Shown here one piece after another: positions 52,007 to 62,500 of a stretch of DNA of 64,000 bases (its first letter is position 1; each line of letters begins with the position of its first letter). The DNA is taken from the NCBI RefSeq assembly GCF_900299525.1, contig NZ_OMKA01000032.1, positions 20,243-84,242 of the forward strand. The letters run 5' to 3'. The notes beneath the pieces are model-generated. The model was given only the letters and a program-made list of their open reading frames with translations, searched no databases and was not told where the DNA came from. Made by a program: the position numbers and the translations under genes. The stretch comes from Aquimarina sp. Aq78. Lineage in GTDB: Bacteria > Bacteroidota > Bacteroidia > Flavobacteriales > Flavobacteriaceae.

Positions 52007-55000
52007 ATGAAAACAACAACCAAATTTTTATTACTGCTACTCTGTATTGGCATTAGTAGTTCAATCTATTCTCAATCTCCAAATATTGTGGTGATTATTG
52101 CCGATGATATGGGGTGGTCACAAGTGAGTACAGGAGCAACTAACCTTAACAATCCCAGTGATTTTTATGAGACACCAACTTTAGAAACATTGGCTACTCA
52201 AGGTATTGCTTTTCCACAGGCCTATGTAAACGGAGCAAATTGCGCGCCGACCAGAGCAGCAATTTTAAGTGGACAATATGCATCAAGACCAGATAATAAT
52301 GTATTTGCAGTAAACGGTTTAAATAGAGGAGGAAATTCTACGCTATTAGTAGGGCCTAGTCAAGGGCTTTCTAACGGAGAAGATGAAATTCCAGCCAGTG
52401 CGATTACAATAGCCGAGACCATAAAAACAAGTGGATATACAACAGCTCATTTTGGGAAATATCATTCTGGAGGAAGTATGAGTAACTCACCTACCGATCA
52501 GGGATTTGATTTTAATTATGGAGGCGGTTCTCCCGGAAGTCCGGGAAGTTACTTTGCTTCGCAATCTGGTGGGGTTTGGACTTTTCATAATAATATAGGT
52601 CCAGAACTGGATCCATATGCAGCACCATATACATTAAGTGAATCGATGGCACTTGCAGGAGATAGCTCTCTAGACGGAACAGCAAAACATGTAACCGATG
52701 CGATGGCAGATGCCGCGATCGATTTTATGAATGCAAATAATACATCTCCATTTTTTATGCATTTTAGTAACTATGCAATACATGGTCCTTGGGGTCAGGC
52801 AAATGCAAGGCCTGATTTATATGCCAAATATGTGGCTAAAAATAATACAAACCCTAGTCAGATGGGACATACAAATATTGCTCAGGCCGCAATTGCAGAA
52901 GGAATGGATCAAACGATAGATAGGCTTGTTGATTATCTAAAAACAACAGCAGATCCCAGAAACCCTGGTCATATGTTATCAGAAAATACATTAGTATATT
53001 TTATTTCTGATAATGGTGGAGCGATAGGAACAGATGATAACGGCCCTTTACGAGGAATGAAAGGAGAGCATTACGAAGGAGGAGTAAGATCAGTAACTAT
53101 AGCATGGTCAGAAGGTTTATTAGCAAATACGGGAACAGTTAATAATACTCCTATTGTTGCTTTTGATTTATATCCAACACTTGTAGAAGCTGCAGGGGGA
53201 ACATTACCCACAGGATATGATATCGATGGGGTGAGTCAATGGTCTATGTTAACCGGTACAAATCCTAATCTAAATAGAGATGCAATCTACTGGCACTTTC
53301 CCGGATACCTAATTGACTCTAAACGTGATCAAAGACCTGTATCTATTATACGTAAAGGAGATTACAAGTTGATTCATAATTTTGAAACCGCTTCATATGA
53401 AATGTATAACCTTATAACCGATATTGGCGAAGCTACTAACTTATTATCAGGAAGCCCAGATAATGCAACATTAACTATAGCAAATGATCTAAGTACAGAT
53501 CTTCGTAACTATCTGATTAATATATCGGCTCCTTTACCAACGTATCGAAGCAGTGGACTTACGGTTCCGTTACCAGAAATAATTCAAATCAACCCACCAG
53601 TTGTGAGTTGTGTTGAACCTGATACATATTTAGCACTTTGGAATTTTGACGTTGGAGTAGATGCAAATGATGCTTCTTCAAATAATAATGATCCTCTTTC
53701 TACTATAGGAACACTAACCTATGATACAGTAGATTTTAAAGAAGGAGATCGATCTTCGGTATTTGATGGAGCAACCAAAATACAGTATAGCCAGAACCCT
53801 GGCCCATTTTTGATTGCATCGATGTCGCAAAGAAGTGTTGCTATGTGGATAAAACCAACTGCCTTGTCTGGTATCCAGAATCTTTTTGAAGAAGGAGGAG
53901 GGATTAGTGGAGTTGTATTGAGATTAAATGGCTCAAACCTAGAGTCTATAGTAAGAAATAGCGCTACGATTTCTGATAGTCATAGTGTAGCTTTTCCAAA
54001 TGATGGAGATTGGCATCATGTCGCTGTTGTATATAATGGTGGGAGTACCAGCCATAGTCTGTATATTGATGGTGTTTCTGCTGCTTCTAGTAGTGCAGCC
54101 CCAAGTTCTGTTCCTACGCATATAGGATCTGGAGGAATTGGCGGTGTACAGAAAAAAGATAGTTATGGAGAAACTTTAGATAATTTCTATACAGGAAAAA
54201 TGGATGCAGTTGTTGTTTATGATTTTGCACTTTCTGCTGCACAAGTTATCACATCAGGATGTCTTCCAGATCCTAACCCGTCACAATGTACATATGCTGT
54301 TATTAACTCGGAAGATTTTGAATCTGGATGGGGTGTATGGTCAGGTGGTGGATCAGATGCAAGAAGAAGTTCTAGTGATGCAGCTTATGCCAATTCGGGA
54401 ACATATTGTATACGATTACGAGATAATACATCTACATCGGTGATGACTACTTCTAATTTTGATATGACAAGCTATGAAGAATTGACGATTAATTTCTCGT
54501 ACTACTGTAGAAGTATGGATAATAGTAATGAAGACTTTTGGCTTCAGATATCAACAGATGGTGGAGTTAATTTTACCACTGTAGAAGAATGGAATCAGTC
54601 TGATGAATTTGTAAATGACCAACGTTATAATGATCAGGTCATAATCCCAGGTCCTTTTACGGCAACGACTCAAATTCGATTTAGAGCCGATGCATCTGGT
54701 AATTCAGATTGGGTGTATATAGATGATGTGGTGATTAATGGATGTAGTACTCCGGCAGCTTCTATGACCAGTACACCAATAGTTAATGATGTACAACCAG
54801 AAGTAGAAGTACAACCAGAAGTATTAGCCGAGGAGCAAGCAGTAGAAGAAGAAATGATATCTAAAGAGGATATGTTTTCGATATATCCTAATCCATTTGG
54901 AAACCAGATCTATATTACTTCAAAAGAAAGTAGTGATCAAAATACAGAAGTAGAGATATTTAACAATTTAGGACAATCAATATTCTTGAAATCATATACG

Positions 55001-55108
55001 AATCAAGAAAGAATAAAAGTACCTACTCAGGATTTATCTACAGGACAATATTTCATAAAAATAAGTGTTGGCGATACTATAATTCAAAAACGATTGATCA
55101 AGATGTAG
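52007..55108 (+). CDS. Secreted sulfatase with LamG domain and T9SS sorting tail
   Basis: 1033 residues. Signal peptide about 1-22 (IYSQ). Sulfatase domain about 24-520 with the metal-binding VIIADDMGW (Asp33, Asp34) and the formylglycine signature CAPTR (Cys79). Then a LamG/concanavalin-like domain (about 540-755, VAMWIKP, DGDWHHVAVVYNGG), a jelly-roll/MAM-like domain (about 765-920, EDFESGWGVWSGGG), a Glu/Val-rich linker, and a type A T9SS C-terminal domain (FSIYPNPFGNQIYI...). It should be exported through T9SS to desulfate a polysaccharide such as an algal sulfated glycan. Cys79 needs conversion to formylglycine. Preceded by leader element A. Confidence 0.93.
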   Translation: MKTTTKFLLLLLCIGISSSIYSQSPNIVVIIADDMGWSQVSTGATNLNNPSDFYETPTLETLATQGIAFPQAYVNGANCAPTRAAILSGQYASRPDNNVFAVNGLNRGGNSTLLVGPSQGLSNGEDEIPASAITIAETIKTSGYTTAHFGKYHSGGSMSNSPTDQGFDFNYGGGSPGSPGSYFASQSGGVWTFHNNIGPELDPYAAPYTLSESMALAGDSSLDGTAKHVTDAMADAAIDFMNANNTSPFFMHFSNYAIHGPWGQANARPDLYAKYVAKNNTNPSQMGHTNIAQAAIAEGMDQTIDRLVDYLKTTADPRNPGHMLSENTLVYFISDNGGAIGTDDNGPLRGMKGEHYEGGVRSVTIAWSEGLLANTGTVNNTPIVAFDLYPTLVEAAGGTLPTGYDIDGVSQWSMLTGTNPNLNRDAIYWHFPGYLIDSKRDQRPVSIIRKGDYKLIHNFETASYEMYNLITDIGEATNLLSGSPDNATLTIANDLSTDLRNYLINISAPLPTYRSSGLTVPLPEIIQINPPVVSCVEPDTYLALWNFDVGVDANDASSNNNDPLSTIGTLTYDTVDFKEGDRSSVFDGATKIQYSQNPGPFLIASMSQRSVAMWIKPTALSGIQNLFEEGGGISGVVLRLNGSNLESIVRNSATISDSHSVAFPNDGDWHHVAVVYNGGSTSHSLYIDGVSAASSSAAPSSVPTHIGSGGIGGVQKKDSYGETLDNFYTGKMDAVVVYDFALSAAQVITSGCLPDPNPSQCTYAVINSEDFESGWGVWSGGGSDARRSSSDAAYANSGTYCIRLRDNTSTSVMTTSNFDMTSYEELTINFSYYCRSMDNSNEDFWLQISTDGGVNFTTVEEWNQSDEFVNDQRYNDQVIIPGPFTATTQIRFRADASGNSDWVYIDDVVINGCSTPAASMTSTPIVNDVQPEVEVQPEVLAEEQAVEEEMISKEDMFSIYPNPFGNQIYITSKESSDQNTEVEIFNNLGQSIFLKSYTNQERIKVPTQDLSTGQYFIKISVGDTIIQKRLIKM

Positions 55109-55155
55109 TGTTAATTATATCTGATCATATGATCCGTAAGGTACAAGTGTGAAGT

Positions 55156-55186
55156 AAAAGAGGTTATCAAATTGATAACCTCTTTT
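55156..55186 (+). terminator. Terminator of the sulfatase gene
   Basis: AAAAGAGGTTATCAA (55156-55170) and TTGATAACCTCTTTT (55172-55186) are perfect inverted repeats, about 50 nt past the stop codon. Confidence 0.9.
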
Positions 55187-55260
55187 GTTATTTGATAATT
55201 GACTTTTAGTATGTGACTTGAACAACATAATTTAGTTCATAAAATTAGTGTTAGACAGGA

Positions 55261-55278
55261 CCCTTCGATAAACTCAGA
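55261..55278. repeat. CCCTTCGATAAACTCAGA repeat
   Basis: Degenerate member of the CTGAGC/TCGAAG repeat family, the rightmost copy noticed. The rest of 55187-55480 is AT-rich with no gene or signal recognised. Confidence 0.5.
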
Positions 55279-55773
55279 ATAAGCTTTTTAAAAGATCTAA
55301 TAAAAACCAAATATTAAATACATTTTGATAGCCTTAATTTGGTAATAATAATTCAAAACCTCTTAACTGATTGACATTAAATACCTATAGATTACTTTTT
55401 TTAAAAATAGATCATGAATTCGTAGGATTTCTTTAAATTCTTGCCTTTTATCCCGGAAATTAGTGATTTCAACCTGTTTTTATGGTAAAACCGTAATTAT
55501 TTTGGTGTTTTAAAACACTCATAATCAAAGTTTTATGTATACATTTATAATGTTAATAAAAGCATAACGTAAACACATTACTTAAAATAGATATTGCTTA
55601 TAGAAAAAATTACGCTAGACATTTTATTTCTTACCCCTCAATGTCCCAAATGTGTTATTTTTTGATAGCTATTTAGAATAGAAAATTACAGCAATATGAC
55701 TGTGATGCATTATAGTATTTATTTGCCCGTAGATACTATAGTTAGTGAACTTTATCGATAAAATAAATTGCTT

Positions 55774-55884
55774 ATGGATAGCACTACTTTTATTTCCTTC
55801 GTGAAATGTGTGATGATGTTTTTCTCATCTGATTTTTTCATATGCAAAATGTATATTACCATTTTGAAAACACAATATAAGTGA
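55774..55884 (+). CDS. Small hydrophobic ORF in leader B (36 aa)
   Basis: MDSTTFISFVKCVMMFFSSD continuing to QYK. Rich in Phe, Met and Ile, like its counterpart at 51426, with a conserved CTTATG start context. The C-terminal extension of copy A is missing. It may be a leader peptide whose translation influences the downstream hairpin, or a small membrane peptide. Tentative. Confidence 0.42.
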   Translation: MDSTTFISFVKCVMMFFSSDFFICKMYITILKTQYK

Positions 55885-56010
55885 TTTTCAAAATCTGTTT
55901 ATAAATAATATTTTGGTGTATAGTAATGAATAATGTAGGAAGAAAAGATGTTTTTTGTTTGATAATACACATAAATGATAATAATGAGAATATAGAATAG
56001 AAAAATAACA

Positions 56011-56055
56011 ATCCCGGAATTGTAAAACTTTTGGCGAGCCAGCAATACCAGGGAT
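56011..56055 (+). ncRNA. Candidate structured RNA motif, copy B
   Basis: ATCCC (56011-56015) with GGGAT (56051-56055), GG with CC, and ATTG (56019-56022) with CAAT (56043-56046) form a stem around TAAAACTTTTGGCGAGCC. The closing stem shares no sequence with copy A yet still pairs, which argues for a selected RNA fold. It ends 36 nt before the ATG at 56092. Confidence 0.5.
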
Positions 56056-56091
56056 CTGAATAACGATCAATTTAATACTAAATTAACCATT

Positions 56092-56592
56092 ATGAGGTTT
56101 TATTTTTTTACATCAAAAGATGTTCAAAGGTCTTCTTCTATAAAAGATAGTTTTTCTGGTGTCTATACGAATTATGTTCGGAAAATAGATACCCTATCCA
56201 ATTATAACATCATAATTTTGATAGGAGCGATTACTCTTCTATTAGCATTATATTCCTTTATAGCATACTCATTTTTAGAATCTTCTTCTGTCCTTTTATT
56301 TAAAAGCGATTATCGTACCAATGTACAAACAGAAAATAGTACTGCTTTTAAGGATAGTATAGATACTTATCTATATACACATACACATAAAAATAGTACA
56401 TATAGTACTACTCATATCTTAAAAAATAATGCAGTAGGTACTGTTCATAATTCTTTTCAGAAATATTTAGGATCAATTCAGCTAGACTACATATCGGTGG
56501 AGAGGATCAAACTATTATGTATTTCTAAAAGAATAATAGATGCGGGTTCTAATGAATCCCTCCAGAATAATAATAAAACAATTTTATCATAA
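56092..56592 (+). CDS. Hypothetical single-span membrane protein
   Basis: 166 residues. N-terminal cytoplasmic stretch of about 38 residues, one membrane span (about 39-63, IIILIGAITLLLALYSFIAYSF), then a Ser/Thr/Asn-rich exterior part with YLYTHTHKNSTYSTTHI. No family recognised. It ends 7 bp before the giant adhesin start, so it is co-transcribed and may help export, anchor or regulate that protein (context only). Confidence 0.68.
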   Translation: MRFYFFTSKDVQRSSSIKDSFSGVYTNYVRKIDTLSNYNIIILIGAITLLLALYSFIAYSFLESSSVLLFKSDYRTNVQTENSTAFKDSIDTYLYTHTHKNSTYSTTHILKNNAVGTVHNSFQKYLGSIQLDYISVERIKLLCISKRIIDAGSNESLQNNNKTILS

Positions 56593-56599
56593 ATAGCTT

Positions 56600-59500
56600 A
56601 TGAAAATCAATACACGATTCTTGTTTCTAATACAACTCATATTCATCTTGATAAATAGATTGTTAGGTTTTTGTTTAGTAAGAAAAAATAAAAAGAAGCG
56701 CAATTTCTCTATAGCATGTGGTATAACCTTTATGCTTATAGGTTCTATGGGATATGGACAGTTTAGCTGTCCTTCTACATTTTATCAGGTTATTAGTGGC
56801 GAATTAAAAAGTTACGACGCAGTTACAGGCGAATATTCGGCACCAATTAGCACGAATGATCTCTATAATGCTACAGGGTATAATCCGGTTGATAATTTTG
56901 TATATGCTATAGGAAAAGCAGGTACCATAAATGGACACTTGATTCGTATTGATTCAGATGGATCAATAGCTGATCTTGGAGCGTTAACCAATATGGGATC
57001 TGGCGGTATATCGGGAGACGTTGATGACAGTGATAATTTATGGATCAATAGGGGTGACCATTATGACAGGATCGAAAACCTGTCAACCCTTCCGATAGGA
57101 GGGGCTCCTGCAGTAGTAACCGTTACTTTTACGGGGCCAGCAGGTGAGGTTAATGATGTTGTTCATATCAATAGAAAATTATATGGAGTTAATAAAACTG
57201 CAGAACTAATTATATGGGATCTCGATACATCGATCAAAACGGTAGTAGGAGGTTTAAGTACTCCAACTACAACTCTTGGTTTTGGAGCGGCATTTACCGA
57301 TGATCAGGATCGTTTGTATGTATCGTATAATGATGGTGGATTGTATTTGATTAATGATTATACAACAGGAACACCAACATCATCATTTTTAAACTCTACA
57401 GCTACTACAACTAGTAATGATGGGTTTTCATGCCCCTCGGCGCCTTCACCTATAGATCAGGATGGTGATGATATCTTAGATCCTTTAGATTTAGATGTAG
57501 ATGGAGATGGTTTAACAAATACAGACGAATCTCCATCTGATCCTTTTGCCGATGGAGATGGAGACTTGATTTTTGCATATTTAGATGATGATGATGCAGA
57601 TGGTGCAACAGGTAATGTAGATGGGGATATCGAAACTGCTTTTGATACCGATGGAGATGGAGTTCCCGATTTTTTTGATCTTGATAGTGATAATGACGGG
57701 ATTTATGATGTGGTTGAAGCAGGACATGGTTTACCACATACCAATGGAAGAATAACCGGTCAGGATACAGGAGCAGGTACAAATGGGCTTTTCGACGGTC
57801 TGGAAACTATAGTAGATTCTGGTATAATTAATTATACAATAGCAGATACAGATACGGTAGGAAATCCTAATTTTCAATCTACAAATAGTGATGGAGATTC
57901 GTGTAGTGATGTACGAGAGGCTGGTTTTACAGATGAAAGTAGTGATGGTATTTTAGGTCCTCTTGTCGTAACCGTTAATGAAGACGGAGTAGTGACTAGT
58001 GCAGTAGATGGGTATACCACTCCTAATGCAGATTATATTAATGGCGGAGTAGTGTCAGCAGCATGCTCACTTACTCCGTTTAGTTGCCCTCAAAACTTTT
58101 TTCAAATTATCTCTGGAGAGTTAAAAAGTTACGATGCCATAACAGGAGAATATTCTGATCCCATTGCAGTGAGTCAATTATACAACGCTACGGGATATAA
58201 TAGAATTGATGATTACGTGTATGCGATTGGTAAAGGAGGAGCTTCAAGCAGTCCTATCCATAATCACTTACTTCGTGTAGGAGTAGATGGTTCTTTTCAA
58301 GATTTGGGTGCCTTAACTAATATGAGCGGTGGCGGTATATCGGGAGACGTAGATGATAGTGATAACCTATGGATTAATCGAGGAAAACATTATGACAAAA
58401 TAGAAAATCTATCCACTTTACCAGCCGGTGGATCGCCCGCAGTAGTTACGGTTACTTTTACAGGAGGAACAAATAAAAACACCAATGATGTAGTTTTTAT
58501 CAACGGAAAATTATATGGTGTAAGTAATACAGATCTATTAATTAATTGGGATCTTACCACACTTGTTAAAACAGAAGTTTCAGGTCTGGGAACCCCTACA
58601 GCCACCAATTTTGGAGCTGCATTTACTGATGCAGAAAACCGCTTATATGTTTCCTACAATGATGGAGGGATGTATCTGGTTAACGATTATACCACTGCAA
58701 CACCTTCTGTAACACTTTTAAATAATACAATTGCTACGACCAGTAACGATGGATTTGCTTGCCCTACGGCATCTTCTGCTTTTGATCTGGATGGCGATCT
58801 CGTTTTAGATCCATGGGATCTGGATGTAGATAACGATGGAATTCCTAATCTAAATGAATCCCCATCTGATCCATATGCAGATGGAGATACAGATAATATC
58901 TTTGCTTATCTTGATGATAATGATGCCGATGCAGGAACAGGAAATGTAGATGGAGCAGTCGAAACTGCTTTTGATACCGATGGAGATGGAATACCCGATT
59001 TTTATGATCTGGATAGTGATAATGATGGTATCTACGATGCTATAGAAGCTGGTCATGGATTTGCTACCAGTAACGGAAGAATCAATGGAGCAGATACGGG
59101 ATCAGGAAATAATGGGCTTTTTGATACTATAGAAACGGTTGCAGAGTCTGGAATACTTAATTATACAATAGCAAACACAGATGCAGCTGGAGACTTTGAT
59201 TTTGAATCTCTTGATAGTGATGCAGATGGTTGTAGTGATGCCAATGAAGCATATAATAACTGGAATGCAGATGGTGCAAATGGAGGAGTCTATAACCCAT
59301 GGAATACGGCTACAGAACCACTTACCGTAACTGCAAATACTGTGAATCATGATGGTCTAGTCGTCGCAGCAGCATATACCACAGGAGCAGTAGCTGCTGT
59401 AACAAATAATGCAATAACTACAGGTTGTGAGGATGGTGATGGAGTTACAGGAACAGTAGAAGATGCAGGGCCTAATGGAGGCGATGGAAATGGAGATGGA

Positions 59501-62500
59501 ATATTGGATTCTTCACAAGGAAATGTAGCTACTATACCAATAGCAGATGGTACAGGTTATGTAACCATAGAAACCACAGGGATTTGTTTTCAGATCTCTA
59601 GTATCAGTACCGTATTAGAATCAGAGTTGGCAGCTAATGATGCAACATATCATTATCCTTATGGATTGGTAGATTTTACTTTAGATTGTATAACTCCGGG
59701 AGACGATGTAACAGTTACTTACTATTGGCATATCACTAATTCTTTAGCAGGATTTACATATCGTAAATATGGACCAAATACTCCAGGAGGAGCTTCAGAT
59801 ATTTATCAGGATTTTACAACGACATTAAATACAACAACAATAGGAGCAAGAACAATAGCTACAGCTTCTTATAATCTTACAGATGGTATATTTGGTGATG
59901 ATACGGTTTCAGATGGACAAATTATTGATCCAGCCGGACCAGCTCTTTTAACCGTAAATTCAGATGGTGATGGTATTATGGATTCTATTGATTTAGATGA
60001 TGATAATGATGGAATCCTGGATAGAGATGAATGTGATTTGGGCGGAGGGTCATTTGGAGTAGAATTGCTGGATGATGCCAATACTACTTTTGAGATTACA
60101 GCAGAAAATAATGCCACTACTTTGGCAAACTTATTATTTGCTCCTAATTCTGATCTTACTTTGGTATCTGCTACTGTCAATGAAGGTAGTGGAGCTGTAA
60201 CACAAATAGGGACATTCAATGATGGTGATCAAATAACAAGTAGTGGAGGAGCTTTAAATGCATTCCTTGGATTTGATCGGGGAATTATCTTTTCTTCGGG
60301 GAATGTTCTTGAATTAGATGATAATTTATCTAATCAATTCTCAACCCCTAATGCATTAGGTGATGGAATTAATGGTACAGGTGCCGCAGGAGGAGGAAAA
60401 GATGCCGATTTTGGTGGAGGTAGTACAGAATTTGATGTTGCCAGCCTTGAAATAGTAGTTAATATCCCAGCAGAAACAGTGATCTCGGGTCAGTTTGTTT
60501 TTGCTTCGGAAGAATATAATGATTATGTAAATACTGGATTAAACGATGCTCCTAAAATATTTATAAACGGAACTAATTTAGCATTAACACCTTCTGGAGC
60601 ACAACTAAGTATCGATACGGTAAATAATACAGTAGATAGCGGATCATATACAGATAATGAAACGGTTCCTACAGCCATAAATATTGAAGCAGATGGTTTT
60701 ACACATACAATAACTTTTTCTGCAGTGTTAAATGCAGGAAATAATACGATCAAAATCGGAGTAGCAGATAATGGAGATAATCTTTTTGATTCCTGGTTAG
60801 CATTTAAGGCAAATTCTTTTGTTTTATGTTTTGATAGAGATACTGATGGTGATAACATTGTGGATCGTCTGGATTTAGATAGTGATAATGATGGGATCTA
60901 TGATGCTGTAGAAGCGGGTCATAATCAAGCACATGTAAACGGTGTTGTATCTGGCGCTTTAAGTTCAGATGGAGTACCAGATGCGGTTCAAGCACCTGGA
61001 AGTGAAAGTAGCGGAACCATAAACTATACAGTTGCTGATAGTGATACAGATAATAATTATAATTTTTTAGAATTAGATAGTGATGCAGATGGGTGTAATG
61101 ATGTAATTGAAGCCGGATTTACCGATGGTGATAATAACGGATATTTGGGTAACGGTACTTTTGGAGCTGGTCTTACAGTAGATGGAAATGGAGTAGTCAC
61201 CTCGGGAACCGATGGATATACAGGTACTAATGCTAATGTAACCACAGCAGGAGTTGCCCCATCAATTACTACACAACCATCAGATTCGGCCATATGTCCA
61301 GGCGCAAACACTACCTTCACTGTCGCGACATCTAATGCAGATACGTATCAGTGGCAATTGTTTAATGGTAGTACCTGGGATGATTTAACAGATACAGGAA
61401 TTCATAGTACTACAACTACTGCTACACTAACAATTACCAATGCACTTGTTGCACATAATGGTAATCAATATCGAGTTGTTGTTTCAAGTTCAACATATGT
61501 GTGTACTCCTGAAACTTCAATTACTGTAACTCTTACTGTTGAAGATACTACTAATCCAACAATCAGTTGTCCAGCCACAGTAAATGTAAATGTTGATGCA
61601 GGCTTATGTACTGCGAGTGGTGTTGCTTTAGGCACTCCTACTACAGGAGATAATTGTGCAGTAGCCAGTACAACCAACGATGCACCAGGAGTTTTCCCAT
61701 TAGGAGATACGACAGTCACCTGGACAGTCACGGATAGTTCAGGTAATACAGCTACCTGTACACAAACGGTAACCGTAACCGACAATATTGATCCGACAAT
61801 CAGTTGTCCAGCCACAGTAAATGTTAATGTTGATGCCGGTCTATGTACTGCGAGTGGTGTTACTTTAGGCACTCCGACTACAGGAGATAATTGTGCTGTA
61901 GCCAGTACAACCAATGATGCACCGGGAGTTTTCCCATTAGGAGATACGACAGTCACCTGGACAGTAACAGATAGTTCTGGAAACACAGCGACCTGTACAC
62001 AAACCGTAACGGTAACCGATAATATAGATCCGATAATTGCATGTCCAGCCACAGTAAATGTAAATGTTGATGCTGGTCTATGTACAGCGAGTGGTGTTGC
62101 TTTAGGAACCCCAACTACAGGAGATAATTGTGCAGTAGCCAGTACAACCAACGATGCACCGGGAGTTTTCCCGATAGGAGATACAACAGTCACCTGGACG
62201 GTAACAGATAGTTCAGGTAATACAGCCATTTGTAACCAAACGGTAACAGTGACTGATAATATTGATCCAACGATCAGTTGTCCTGCCACAGTAAATGTAA
62301 ATGTTGATGCTGGTCTATGTACTGCGAGTGGTGTTACTTTAGGTACTCCGACTACTTCAGATAATTGTGCAGTAGCCAGTACAACCAATGATGCACCAGG
62401 AGTTTTCCCGATAGGAGATACAACAGTGACCTGGACAGTAACAGATAGTTCAGGAAACACAGCTACCTGTACACAAACGGTAACCGTAACCGACAATATT

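Larger units (their letters stand above)
55481..56056 (+). promoter_or_regulatory. Leader element B (upstream of the adhesin operon)
   Basis: About 576 bp homologous to leader A. TATGGTAAAACCGTA (55481-55495) is the palindrome in the opposite orientation. TAATCAAAGTTTTAT (55522-55536) and ATACATTTATAATGTTAA (55539-55556) follow with the same spacing as in copy A. A small ORF is at 55774-55884 and the conserved hairpin at 56011-56055, 37 bp before the next start codon. No conventional -7 box was identified. Confidence 0.6.

Noticed and set aside
57450..57782. His/Leu-rich minus-strand frame opposite the adhesin
   Set aside because: Product of reading GAT-rich Asp repeats backwards (ATC/CAT codons). 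Not a gene.
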